Positions 21,782 through 32,109 of a stretch of DNA of 64,000 nt are shown piece after piece (positions within the stretch are counted from its first letter, which is position 1; each line of letters begins with the position of its first letter). The notes beneath the pieces are model-generated. The model worked only from the letters and a program-made list of their open reading frames with translations, made no database searches and was not told where the DNA came from. A program made the translations under genes and the position numbers. The DNA comes from Choanephora cucurbitarum (Eukaryota; Mucoromycota; Mucoromycetes; Mucorales; Choanephoraceae), in contig JAIWNI010000133.1 of assembly GCA_025331435.1 (NCBI GenBank), positions 1 through 64,000 on the forward strand, in the 5' to 3' direction.

Positions 21782-22190
21782 TAAATTTCCTTTCTCTATC
21801 TTGTCTTTTTACTTTCATTTGAATACTTGCTCCTTTCCTCTTGAATGCTAAACTAGTTTGTCTTTTCTCTATATACAAACATCAAGTTTGTGTAGATACA
21901 AAGCAAATGATTAGGCCAAGTCAATTCAGGCTTAATTATATAGAAATTAACGCTTTATTTCCGTGCTTCTACTGTCTTGTTTCCTATTGTTGTAAAAGAG
22001 TTGTGCAAGATATATCGTTGTTCAGCACCCTTCATTTTTCGTTGTGTCTAAATAGAGTCCAAAAAACGAACGAGAAAATGGTCTATTCAAGTTCTCTACA
22101 AAAGCGATCTTGGCCATATAGAGGAGTTGTTATTTAAAAAAAAAAGACAACCAGTTAAGCTAGAGAAGCAAAAATAAAAAAAAAATGCGC
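21782..22190. other. 3' spacer of the X gene, unit 1
   Basis: It presumably holds the 3' UTR. A 98-codon plus frame (21841-22137) is kept in most copies, but this follows from copy identity and it has no motif. A-runs occur near 22134-22185. Confidence 0.4.
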
Positions 22191-22637
22191 ATAACAGAGC
22201 AGGGCTAGCCGCCAGGGAGTTTATCCCCCGGAAGGAAGTTGATGTATACGCATACTCCCACACGGGAGATGCATCTCTGCACTCGGAAGCATGTTTGTAT
22301 TGAGAATAAGGTCCTATGAGGGGAAAGAAACTATGTTCTCGTGATAAAGTACGTATAACAGAGCAGGGCTAGCCGCCAGGGAGTTTATCCCCCGGAAGGA
22401 AGTTGATGTATACGCATACTCCCACACGGGAGATGCATCTCTGCACTCGGAAGCATGTTTGTATTGAGAATAAGGTCCTATGAGGGGAAAGAAACTATGT
22501 TCTCGTGATAAAGTACGTATAACAGAGCAGGGCTAGCCGCCAGGGAGTTTATCCCCCGGAAGGAAGTTGATGTATACGCATACTCCCACACGGGAGATGC
22601 ATCTCTGCACTCGGAAGCATGTTTGTATTGAGAATAA
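22191..22637. repeat. 164-bp tandem repeat, three copies, unit 1
   Basis: Copies begin at 22191, 22355 and 22519 (period exactly 164); the third is cut at about 22637. Each is more GC-rich than its surroundings and can form stems such as CTCCCACACGGGAG. There is no open frame through all copies, since 164 is not a multiple of three. Confidence 0.95.
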
Positions 22638-22680
22638 AGAAAATTGAAGAGTAAAGTCGAAATACCTAAAAAAATTTTTT

Positions 22681-23131
22681 TGTCGTCTTGTTATTTTCTT
22701 AGGGATGTTTAGAGCAGGTCACGTGACTTTAGAAGGTATTTGAGCCAATGAGATTACTGGAAATAGCTCTAGAAGGAAGTGACGTGGTCTGTGTTTTGAT
22801 ATTGTAAGTCAAAGATAAAGAGCTTACAATATTCAACAACACAGTATTTATACTATTCTATTCTACACTAAAGAGATCTATACTATTGTAAATAAAGCAA
22901 GAAGTAATTAACGGAGATGATCTGATTGAGTATTGTATTCGGACGAATTGGATGTGTCTGACTTTTGACCAAGGTACTAGTCTTGTACTAATCATGTTTA
23001 AGCGGGTCTTCTTTCTTCTTTTTGTCAGCAACTGAGGTTTAAACTTGCGTTTGTTTGGATTGTATCTGAAGGGAAGGTTGTATTCCACTTCAATGGGTTG
23101 CTTATGCTTGGAAATACGATCAACTATGACA
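22681..23131 (-). repeat. 3' LTR, Ty3 copy 1
   Basis: 451 bp, TG...CA ends. It contains a palindromic GTCACGTGAC (22718-22727) and encodes the last ~91 codons of the pol reading frame. Confidence 0.93.
22718..22727. promoter_or_regulatory. Palindromic CACGTG (E-box-like) site in LTR
   Basis: GTCACGTGAC is a perfect 10-bp palindrome containing the bHLH-type CACGTG core, present in every LTR copy (29116-29125 in the partner). Binding is inferred, not shown. Confidence 0.4.
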
Positions 23132-24009
23132 TTATCCCCCTCCTGGATTGAAGTTCGTCTCTGAACTTTGGCAGCATCAGAAGTGGAAAGGGAGGATTGT
23201 TCACTGATAGCGGTAGGGAGACGGGAGCGTGTGTCCTGGTTGTCAGCATGGTCAGAATCACTAGCATCGTCAACATCGATATCAAAGTTAAATTCAGAAT
23301 CTGGTAGATCCAGTGTAGAGCCAGGAATATGTTCGTACGCATCAACAAAAGAATCATTATCATCCACGAGAGGTGACAGGAGTGAAGACGGTGAATCAGT
23401 GTCAGCTTGAGAGGTCGGTTTAACATGATCGATGGATTCATGCGTATCATTCTGAGTATCAGCATCGATAGTGATATGCATGGGAAGAGGAGCATTAAGG
23501 CGAATAGGAGCAGAGTTAACAACAGAGACAGCGGATGCATTAGGATCGACTGTATCAACGGGGATAGTATTGGCTATAGGGTCAACTATATCAACCGGAT
23601 CAACTGTATCAAGAGGATCAATTGTGTCCATAAGAGTAGTGTTGTCAAAAGGGTCAACATCATGAGCAGCATTCATAGTAAGAGGAACAACTTCGGCGGG
23701 TGTATCATAACCAACTGTTGATTCGTCTTTAGAAACTTCATCAGGCATGAAATTAGCTTCCACGGGGATGTCAATAGAATAATCATTATCAGCATCCACA
23801 GGTGGAATAACCGGAATCACGGCAGCTCGACCAATACCCGTCATCACCTTGCGCCAATCTTGTCTAACCATAGCAGGATCATACCATGGGTTATTACTTG
23901 TATGACCATTTGCAATTCGCAATCGATCCACATGGACCAGGGATTGTAGCGGCTCACCGGCTAAAGTTTGTAACTTGTAGGTTCCATAATCCGGGAATGA
24001 TTGTACCAC
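22858..24009 (-). pseudogene. Ty3 pol C-terminus: GPY-like segment and acidic tail
   Basis: 383 codons downstream of a TAA (24025-24027) that cuts it from integrase. It starts just after the GPY motif, with the SFPDYGTYKLQTL and VHVDRLR blocks typical of gypsy integrase C-termini. A long Asp-rich tail follows with short repeats of the DTVDP/DPVDIVDP type (about residues 115-155), then a basic end (KRRKKTR). The final ~91 codons lie inside the 3' LTR. The function of the tail is unknown. Confidence 0.7.
23132..23146 (-). other. Polypurine tract, Ty3 copy 1
   Basis: On the minus strand CCAGGAGGGGGATAA directly precedes the 3' LTR (TGTCATAG...), the position of the plus-strand primer. Confidence 0.75.
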
Positions 24010-24024
24010 AATATACGGGCCCTT

Positions 24025-24894
24025 TTATTGCGGTTCAAGGCCATAACGGCCTTCATGGGTCAACGTAACCTTATCACCTATTTCGTACGAGGTCGGCTTG
24101 ATCTGCGAATCCCATTTATCTTTATCTTTAGTAGCCATTGCTTTCATCCGGAACTCGGCAGCAGCACGGTGTTGGCCTAAATCACTTAGTTCTCTAGATG
24201 TGACATCAGCTACCGTTCGTGGATCATCAAATGTCTTCTTATCAATGTAAGGAATAAGGGAGTCACCAGGAAGTCTTGGTTCGCGTCCATATGTAAGGAA
24301 GAACGGGCTGTATCCAGTAGTGGTATGTACCCTTATTCTTGATGCCCACAACGCTGTATTCACAAAATCATCCCATCGGTGAAGGGCACCATTGACATAC
24401 TTGCGAAGCATTCCTTTTATTACGCCGTTGAAACGTTCGACTTTGGAATTCGTTCGAGGGTGATAGGCAGATGTCAATTTGTGATGAGATCCGACTCGCT
24501 TGAGGTACGCATTGACCAGTTCGCTATTGAAGTTGGATCCGCGATCCGTCAGTATTTCAGATGGACAGCCAAATCGCATCATAATTTCTTCATAAATAAA
24601 ATCGGCGACAGTCTCTTTAGTAGCGGAAGGCACAGCACGAGCAATAGGCCAGTTGGTGGCGTAGTCTACAGCTACTAGGAGCCAACGGTTTCCTTTTACA
24701 GTTAATGGTAGTTCACCAATGAAGTCTAAGTGCCATCGGTCGAATGCAGCGGGAACCTTCAGAGGATGCATTACATCATGATGGACATGCCCAGGACGAC
24801 TATTGACTTGGCAGGCAGGACAAGTTTTCAACCATAGCTTCAAGTCTTTTTTCAGACCAGGCCACCAAAAGCGAGGGGTAAACAATTTGACCAT
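24025..24894 (-). pseudogene. Ty3 integrase core
   Basis: Open frame of 289 codons, with sense continuing upstream in the same frame to the TAG at 25126. The HHCC zinc finger is present (RYHEANGHAGF upstream of 24894, then CPACQ). The D,D(35)E triad is HLDFIG, LTDRGSNF and KVERFNG, with exactly 35 residues between the second Asp and Glu. Stop TAA at 24025-24027 precedes the GPY segment. It would join viral-type cDNA to the host genome if translated, which needs bypass of upstream stops. Confidence 0.9.
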
Positions 24895-25125
24895 TGTTCC
24901 GAATCCGGCATGACCATTCGCCTCATGGTAACGTGCAACAAGATCCGCTCTAGCCGCAAAAGGGACGAAAGGTACAGCTTTGGTAGTTTGTTTATCATCA
25001 ATCGGGACTTTGCAGAGAACTCGACGGTTTTGTACGATGAATTTATCTTGCCTTTCTAGTAGATAGCTTTTTAGCTCGGTAAATTTTACTCGGTCAAGAT
25101 CAAGGTACAGAAGGGGCCAATTGTT

Positions 25126-25665
25126 CTAAATTGATTCCGGCGCATCTTTCATTGTCCAAGTTGCATACAGGAATTCAGGCTCAAAGGATGCATCCGCCAT
25201 TGTTGATTCTGGGCCGCCGATTCGAGACAAGACGTCAGCAACATTGTTCTCTTTGCCAGGCTTGTATTCAATAATAGGTGAGTAAAGTTCAAGCTCATTC
25301 ATCCATCTGATCAACCTGGGACTCATTTTCTCTTGAGTTCTTAAGTAGCAATTTGGTAAATGGTCCGTGAGGATTTTATAACCACCTTGGCAGCCATCAA
25401 GGAAGCAACGCCAAACACGCAATGCGTGTAATATGCCCATTAGCTCCCTTTCTTGAGCGGGATAGTTTCGCTCCGCAGACGAAAACTTCTTCGATTCATA
25501 AGCTACTGGGTGCCATGCAGGTGGATCGGCATCATCTGGCTGGAGAAGGACAGCGCCACATCCAAAATCGGAAGCGTCCGTTTCAACTTTGAAGGGCTTG
25601 CTCATGTTGGGTGCTTGCAATACAGGAGCTGAGGCCATAAGTTCCTTTATCTTATCGAAACTATC
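25126..25665 (-). pseudogene. Ty3 RNase H domain
   Basis: VETDASDFGCGAVL (first catalytic Asp), ERELMGILHAL (Glu), ILTDHLPN (Asp) and NNVADVLSR (Asp) are all present, so the active site is intact. It ends at TAG (25126-25128). The 5' side is cut by the nested solo LTR, whose target duplication copy CTGGC lies at 25666-25670. Confidence 0.9.
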
Positions 25666-25670
25666 CTGGC

Positions 25671-26262
25671 TGTTGTGAACATTTAGAATCTATATACTGA
25701 TTACGAAATAAATGATACACTGTATCGTTAATACATGCTATATCTGGATATAAAGTCTAGAATAGAAATAGAGTAACTGTAATGGATCAATGTATACTTC
25801 ATCTATCTATCCTTTAGAGATCGATTCTAATATGATGCTAACTTGAGAGACAAATTGGATCACATATCAAATAGACCAATTAGCTCTTGGGACACAGGCC
25901 TTATCGATGTGGATAACTATTGATATCAGCTATACCGAATCAGAATTGAGGTGACAATGAAAATGACAAGATGGTGCTAAAGATTTTATTAAATTAATTT
26001 CTGCCTATCTTACCATCTCAGATCAGCTACGACCTGAGAGCTGAGTAGACTGAATATCTGAGACATGGTCAATGATATACTGTTCCGTATCCTCGATATT
26101 AAAATAGATTCCCTGATCATCTCTAGATGAAAGAATTAGTTCATCCGACCTGAAAGATATAAATACCTAGATAATCCATAGCTATAAACGACATCTGATT
26201 TTTCTTTAATAAACTATACAAGTTCTAAAGGATTTCTTTGTTTCATTCTTACATTCACAACA
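25671..26262 (+). mobile_element. Nested solo LTR in pol, Ty3 copy 1
   Basis: 592 bp beginning TGTTGTGAA and ending TTCACAACA (9-bp inverted ends), flanked by a perfect 5-bp duplication CTGGC (25666-25670 and 26263-26267). Inside are TATAAATA (about 26158) and AATAAA (about 26209) in plus orientation, opposite to the host element. Insert plus one duplication is 597 bp, a multiple of three, so pol keeps its frame across it. Confidence 0.9.
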
Positions 26263-26583
26263 CTGGCATTCCTTGGTCCATACAATAGGTCTCCGCTTTG
26301 GTCCAGTGCCCTTAGTCAGATCAGTGAGAGGAGACGCAATGGATGCGAATTCAGGTATAAACCGGCGGTAGTGTTGCGCTAGTCCGATGAATGATCTTAC
26401 TTCTTGTACATTTGTCAATGCAGGCCATGACTTCAAAACTTCTACCTTGGAACGATTCGGGAGTATACCTTTAGCTATGATGTCGAATCCAACGAATGTC
26501 AACTCTTGCTTGCCAAATTCACATTTTTTTAAATTGGCGATTAACTTTGATTCCTTTAACTTGTTCAAAATTAAGCGTACATG
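26263..26583 (-). pseudogene. Ty3 RT thumb/connection fragment
   Basis: KKCEFGKQELTFVGFDI, SFIGLAQHYRRFIPEFASIASPL and LTKGTGPKRRPIVWTKEC are the conserved RT-connection blocks of gypsy elements. It is in frame with the RT core across a TAA at 26584-26586 and is cut by the nested LTR at 26262. Confidence 0.85.
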
Positions 26584-27882
26584 TTATTTGTGCTCCTCCA
26601 AGGTCTTGCTGTAAATCAAGATGTCATCTAAGTACACCAATGCAAATTTATCCAAGTACTCGCCTAGTATCTTATTCATTAGACTTTGAAAGGTTGGCGG
26701 AGCGTTGGTAAGACCAAAAGGGAGGACAAGGAATTCGAATTGCCCATATCTAGTATTAAAGGCAGTTTTAGGCACATCGTCCGGATTGATTCGTACTTGA
26801 TGGTATCCTGATTTCAAGTCAAGACTTGTAAAATAGGCAGCGCCCTGCAAGCGATCTAGACATTCGTCTATTCTGGGTAAGGGATGGTTGTTACGGATGG
26901 TAACACTGTTAAGTGCTCGGTAATCAATGCACATCCGCATTTCACCTGTCTTTTTCTTTACGAAGAGCACTGGAGCTCCCCAAGGCGATGCACTAGGACG
27001 AATTAAACCAAGTTTCAATAGCTCTTTAATCTGCTTTTGGAGTTCATCTAATTCGGCTGGACTCATCTTAAATGGTGGTCGACTTATAGGCTTTGCATCA
27101 TTCGTTTCAATCACATGTGTTACGTCACGATTGGGGGGAAGGCCAGGTAGTTCATCTTTAAACACAGTCGCGAATTCTTTAACCAGTTTTTCCCAGTATT
27201 CGTCTTTTATCAACAGCGGGTTCTTATCATTCACTTCAGCAGCGTTCAAGTACAACAAACAACTGTCGGCACCTTGTCGGATACTCTTCTCAGCTTGTTT
27301 CTTCGAAATCAAGTAGTTCAGTTGAGGTTGGATAGAATGGCGGCTACGTTGCTCGTTGTGTGGAGTCAACTTAACCTTTTGTTTCTTGTCTTTAGTCTGT
27401 ATAAACCAACTATCAGTAGACCAGTCAGGTCGCGGGTCAACCTCTTTAAGCCATGTTCTACCCAGAATGACATCGAACTTGGTTGGGAAGACATAAGCTT
27501 CTACTTTAGTTTCAAAGCCGTCCAGATTCAATATCACCTCCACTTTTTGTTTGATTTGTGTCGTCTCGCCACCAGCTGTTTCCACTTGACGATCATAGAC
27601 TGGAAGCGATGAGATGGCGTACTTGGCTACACTTGGTGACACATAGTTCTCACTTGCACCGCTGTCGATCAGTACATCCAGAGGAGTGTCATTGACATAA
27701 CCACGATAGAGAGGCAGCTTAGTTGCCACTACATTCAGTTCAGACAAGTACTGAAATTCTTCTTGCAGATCTTCGTTCGGATGGATGATCGGTATTAGTT
27801 CTGTTACCACTTCGTTTTTGACCTTGGATTCCATATTAGTGTTTTTGCTCACTTTATCCATATCAGTATCACAATCATTCAC
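26584..27882 (-). pseudogene. Ty3 aspartic protease and reverse transcriptase core
   Basis: 432 codons. Protease [12 protein letters not shown] (active-site Asp at residue 73, DSGA) is followed by ILGRTWL. RT blocks are [57 protein letters not shown] and the catalytic YLDD at 417-420. It ends at TAA a few codons after YLDD, inside RT, so RT is split. The first codon of the long frame is GTG; the frame opens at a TAA about 70 nt further upstream, in a linker where another frame is open. Confidence 0.9.
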
Positions 27883-28026
27883 ATCAGAAGAATAAGAGGT
27901 GTAATCATCATCTTTATTAATTGATTTGGCAGTTGGGGGAACAGCAATTTACACTTGGATCATGGTGCTTGGCAGGAAGATTTTTGTCATCTTCACCTAG
28001 TTGAACTTCCTGGCTGTCAACTAGGT

Positions 28027-28890
28027 TTAGTGAAAATCCTTAGAAGATCCAGCACCATTTCCTTTCGTCAACTTTTCATAGCGATCTTGCTCTAATTTAC
28101 GGATTTCTTGATTGCGCACTGTACAGTGTCGGCGTACATGCCCCATCTTTCCACAGTAATGGCAACGGATATTATCGCGGGGTTTAGAAGTCATCATACT
28201 CAGGTCCATTGGTTCACCGGCGTAGGGTTCTCTAGGTACAGAATGACGGTGGTGGTTAAAAGCTCCATTATTACGACGATAGAACGAGGGGTTTTCATGG
28301 ATTGCACTATCGTGTGCAATGGCAACACGGATAGCTTCACGCAGCGTTACAGCTTGGACTTGTCGAACCTGGGAACGAGTATCACGGTTGACAAGGCCTC
28401 TCATAAACTTGTCGCAGGATTCATCGTCGGTAATGCCGGGAATTGCTGCAATTATGTCCATGAAACCATTTATATAGTCATTTAAGGATCCCATTTGTCG
28501 GTAAACAGCAAGTCGGTCTCTTGCCAGACGGACGGAATCATCGGGACGGAAAAATTCAATGAGCTCTCTCTTGAATGTTAGCCAGTCTTGAGGTTCATCG
28601 TCGGAAGACTCTAACGTACGGTACCATGTGTCTGCACGACCACGTAAGAGGGTAACAGCGTAACGTTTTTGTTGTACAGCGTCCCATCCTTGGAAGTCGG
28701 TGTATCTTTCGAAAGTTCTGATCCAAGAATCGATGATCATTGCGTCACGGGCACCATCGTATGTTGGTGGTTCAGTAGTACAAGGGACATTTCTTGGCGT
28801 ATTGTTATTGTTGTTTAAAGCTTTGGCAAATTCTTGGATTAAGGCAGCAACAGCGGAGTTATCAATAGAATTAATTTGATGGTCAGACAT
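28027..28890 (-). CDS. Ty3 gag polyprotein
   Basis: 287 aa with an intact frame from ATG at 28888-28890. A capsid-like retrotransposon gag region (DSWIRTFERYTDFQGW, WLTFKRELIEFF, MGSLNDYINGF) is followed by a CCHC zinc knuckle, CHYCGKMGHVRRHC, at residues 243-256, which would bind genomic RNA. The stop is TAA (28027-28029). Pol follows after a linker in which frame 0 has several stops while an alternative frame is open (LVDSQEVQLGEDDK), suggesting frameshifting or decay. Confidence 0.9.
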   Translation of the reverse strand: MSDHQINSIDNSAVAALIQEFAKALNNNNNTPRNVPCTTEPPTYDGARDAMIIDSWIRTFERYTDFQGWDAVQQKRYAVTLLRGRADTWYRTLESSDDEPQDWLTFKRELIEFFRPDDSVRLARDRLAVYRQMGSLNDYINGFMDIIAAIPGITDDESCDKFMRGLVNRDTRSQVRQVQAVTLREAIRVAIAHDSAIHENPSFYRRNNGAFNHHRHSVPREPYAGEPMDLSMMTSKPRDNIRCHYCGKMGHVRRHCTVRNQEIRKLEQDRYEKLTKGNGAGSSKDFH

Positions 28891-28902
28891 TTTTCAGATT
28901 TA

Positions 28903-29040
28903 ATAGTACGCACAACAGGTAATCAGAGAATTCAATAATCAGCACACAGGCAATCAATATACAGCACACAGGCAGTCAATATACAGCACACAGGCAATAA
29001 TCAGCACAAAGGCAATATTCAGCACAAAGGCAGGCAGGAA
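28903..29040. repeat. Short repeats in the Ty3 leader, copy 1
   Basis: Five or more imperfect copies of an AGCACACAGGCAAT-type motif lie in the untranslated leader between 5' LTR and gag. Copy 3 has a different repeat arrangement (63745-63850). Confidence 0.8.
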
Positions 29041-29059
29041 GCAGTAGGTCCAGAGATTT

Positions 29060-29076
29060 GACTTGAGATGCTACCA
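29060..29076 (-). other. Primer binding site, Ty3 copy 1
   Basis: Two bases inside the 5' LTR, the minus strand reads TGGTAGCATCTCAAGTC. TGGTAGC is complementary to a tRNA 3' end ...GCTACCA, as in fungal initiator tRNA-Met; the remaining match is unverified. Confidence 0.6.
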
Positions 29077-29078
29077 AT

Positions 29079-29529
29079 TGTCGTCTTGTTATTTTCTTAG
29101 GGATGTTTAGAGCAGGTCACGTGACTTTAGAAGGTATTTGAGCCAATGAGATTACTGGAAATAGCTCTAGAAGGAAGTGACGTGGTCTGTGTTTTGATAT
29201 TGTAAGTCAAAGATAAAGAGCTTACAATATTCAACAACACAGTATTTATACTATTCTATTCTACACTAAAGAGATCTATACTATTGTAAATAAAGCAAGA
29301 AGTAATTAACGGAGATGATCTGATTGAGTATTGTATTCGGACGAATTGGATGTGTCTGACTTTTGACCAAGGTACTAGTCTTGTACTAATCATGTTTAAG
29401 CGGGTCTTCTTTCTTCTTTTTGTCAGCAACTGAGGTTTAAACTTGCGTTTGTTTGGATTGTATCTGAAGGGAAGGTTGTATTCCACTTCAATGGGTTGCT
29501 TATGCTTGGAAATACGATCAACTATGACA
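29079..29529 (-). repeat. 5' LTR, Ty3 copy 1
   Basis: 451 bp with TG...CA ends, matching the 3' LTR base for base as far as I compared. It ends at the junction with segment X of unit 2 (TTTTCAAATAGTCTCACATC). Confidence 0.93.
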
Positions 29530-30236
29530 TTTTCAAATAGTCTCACATCATATAAAATAAGCTTGGAATCGGACTTAGAATAAAGAGTAAGAATTTAGAA
29601 AATGGGAACTAAAGACTTATTTGATTTTAAGATATAAGAATAATAATTATATTTTATTGAATAGAATAATTGAGATATTTATATGTTTTTAGAAATACTG
29701 CGGTTATATATATAAGAAGCTAACTATGTCAAAGTATACTGCGGTGAAGCTGCGGTGAGATCTGAGTATACTTGTCAAAGAAGAGAAAGATTAGAGTTCC
29801 GAACCAGTGGCTACGTCAGGACTCACGACACATAAGAGCGGTGTAATAAGAGAATGTAAGAGTTATCGAAGACGTTTCATTTTAGATATTACAAAAGACT
29901 CAGTAAATGGAACAAAGGATCAATGAGCACATCAGATGGCCCTAGCGGCAGTGGCACCTAAGACAAGGAGACTGGTCGAGGAGACAAAGTCAAGTGATTG
30001 CAAATTCCATAGAACATTGATAATATTTTGAGGGTTGAAGCATAAGTAGGGGAAAGCAGAGCGAAGTACATACAATTTCCCCGATGGTTTATACAGAAGG
30101 GCATTCAATTAACAGCTGTTGTTGCGATTCAGAGGCGGTATGTCAGAAGAGGCAGACATTTGAAGTATCAGGACGGAAAGAAGTAATAGTCTCTTTGCAG
30201 TGGAACTTATTATATAAGATATTTAAATTGAAAATA

Positions 30237-30340
30237 TAGCAATTGCTCGATATACACGAGTCTGATTTAAGAATATGCTCAATATAAGAGTGCATTTCTC
30301 AAGAATGTACACATTCTTAAATAAAGCGACTATTGTGCTA
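30237..30340. mobile_element. MITE-B, short copy, unit 2
   Basis: Equivalent of 12826-12929, with one C for T in the core. Confidence 0.55.
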
Positions 30341-31221
30341 CAAGTGGGAGCTAGTGAATAAGCCCAAAACCTTAGAAAACGATCTGACGTTATATGTGAA
30401 AATGTGGCCTGTAGAAGCAGTTGGCGAAGCCCGATAGTGAACAACCGGGACTTTGAAGCCAGCCAGTGAGTTAAAGAGCATAGTGGGACATTAAGAGATG
30501 TGGTACTTGAGATATCTACGACACTGTCAAAATGTCTAGCAGCATCTTGTAACCGTAGATGCAGAAAAACCGAGTCTATCAAGAATTCGAGGAACTGTGA
30601 GAGCTCAGGGGCATCAAAGAGACGAAAGCTATGACATTCGCTATCAATGCAGAAAAATCAGCAGTAAGGAGTAATTTAAATCGTTTATGTAACAGTAAAT
30701 AATCTTTTGGTAGCGTTGAAAGCAGAAGACTACTGAGAGGCACAAGAAAGTTGGTAATTTGCAAGGCGCTGTTTGCATATCCGTCGTATAAAACTGGCTC
30801 AACGATGTACTGACGGACAAGAGACGAAGAAGGCCAAAGAGCCACCTTCAAACGCCGTGTAAGAAGACTACGGTGTTTTACCAAGGGGATTCAATAGGCT
30901 AAGCCCCTTTAGATAAAGGTGCAGACATACAACGTCATACACGACGCTTGTCTTATGTCCCTATTCGCAAACGCCATTGCAGCACTACTTGCCTGCCTGA
31001 AGAGGGAAAGAGGTAAAGATACCACTCCAAGATAATGTCAAAGCTTGCTTAAAAAAGAATATTAATGATATTAGCTCGGCTTCGAATAGGGAGTTGACGA
31101 AAACTGAAAGCTGCACAGTCTCATCCGATAAAAGCAAAAAGGTGCTCTTATATTCACTTCTGTTGCTGAAGAGACTTGAGCAAAAGAAAGCCAAAATAGT
31201 AGAGCAAGTGGTTGGATACAT

Positions 31222-31398
31222 TACAATAGTCGCTTTATTTAAGAGTGTGCGTATTCTTGAGAAATACACTCTTATATTGAGCATACTCTTAAATCGAATG
31301 GTATTTTAGCGCTTGAAGCGATTTTCAAGTTGAGGGATTGCACTCTTATATTAAGTATACTCTTAAATCAAACACTCTTAAATCGAGCGACTACTGTA
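31222..31398. mobile_element. MITE-B, 177-bp copy, unit 2
   Basis: Equivalent of 13812-13988, with the same ends and length. Confidence 0.7.
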
Positions 31399-32109
31399 TT
31401 GTGTCAGTTATCCGCTCCCCGTGATTGTAGAAAAGATTTCCATTGGGATGACGGTCGTCTGCTAAGACAAAAAAAACCTTTGTTTCCTTTATATTTATTC
31501 TTACATTCGATACACGACTGTCCTTGTCAAAGTGAAGCTGCATAGGATCAAGTTATGGGGTCGAAGAAAAGAGAACAAGCTTATCATCCGCATAAGTATA
31601 AACTTCCAAAGGAGAAGGCGGTAGAGCAAACCCAACGCTTGAAGTGGTAGCAAAAACAAATCTAAGCAACGACAAATCTTATAAGATATGTATCAGCAAA
31701 GGCTCAGGAGCAAAATTGAAAAGCAAGGGCGAAAGAGGATCACATTGACGCAAACCTCTATCCTATTAAGCCCCTTCCATGAAGTGACCATTAACATTTG
31801 TGAACTCGTTCAGTAAAGAATAATCACAGTAGACAATCAGCAAATGAGGCATGAAAGTTAAACATGGGAAGTACCCTTTCACAAGCGCAAGAAATACATC
31901 CAATTATAAGCTGTGGTGTTTGGCACATCTGAAGATCAAATCCTCATAAAGAAGATATCCATATTTGGATATTAAAGACATTCATCATGATCATCGTCAC
32001 GAATTTAGTAATCCGATCATCAATTGAACTAGTCTAGAATGATTTCATGTATTAGTGCTATGGATCATACAAGGTTATAGACTAAGTTAGGTGCAAGCAG
32101 TAAAGTTGT

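Larger units (their letters stand above)
12131..29529. repeat. Tandem array unit 1 (segment X plus Ty3 copy 1)
   Basis: A 17.4-kb unit. X (12131-22680) carries a LINE remnant, miniature elements, the intact X gene and the triple 164-bp repeat. The Ty3 element occupies 22681-29529. The block recurs at 29530 and 46926 with very few differences by eye (for example T/C at 12891 versus 30292), so the duplications are recent. Confidence 0.93.
22681..29529 (-). mobile_element. Ty3/gypsy LTR retrotransposon, copy 1
   Basis: 6849 bp with two 451-bp LTRs (22681-23131 and 29079-29529) that match along their length. Gene order on the minus strand is gag, protease, RT, RNase H, integrase, the Ty3/gypsy order. 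All coding pieces lie in one reading frame but are separated by stops: several in the gag-protease linker, TAA in RT (26584), TAG after RNase H (25126), TAA after integrase (24025). A 592-bp solo LTR is nested between RT and RNase H. The flanking duplication is only TTTT-like on both sides, so no firm 5-bp target duplication is seen. Confidence 0.93.

Noticed and set aside
21534..21851. Alternative frame with a poly-Lys run over the GAA tract
   Set aside because: The GAA run read out of frame; the X-gene frame is the one joined to the upstream exons.
21841..22137. 98-codon plus frame after the X gene
   Set aside because: No motif and probably 3' UTR. Its conservation across units reflects the copying.
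22191..22637. Could the 164-bp repeats be a CRISPR array?
   Set aside because: They are contiguous tandem copies without distinct spacers in a eukaryotic context, and there are no cas genes.
22858..24009. Could the Ty3 3' frame be an envelope gene?
   Set aside because: It is in frame with integrase, starts with GPY-side motifs, and has no signal peptide or membrane anchor.
27274..27612. 112-codon plus-strand frame, repeated at 44670-45008
   Set aside because: Antisense to the protease region; its composition follows the real minus-strand frame and it has no motif.
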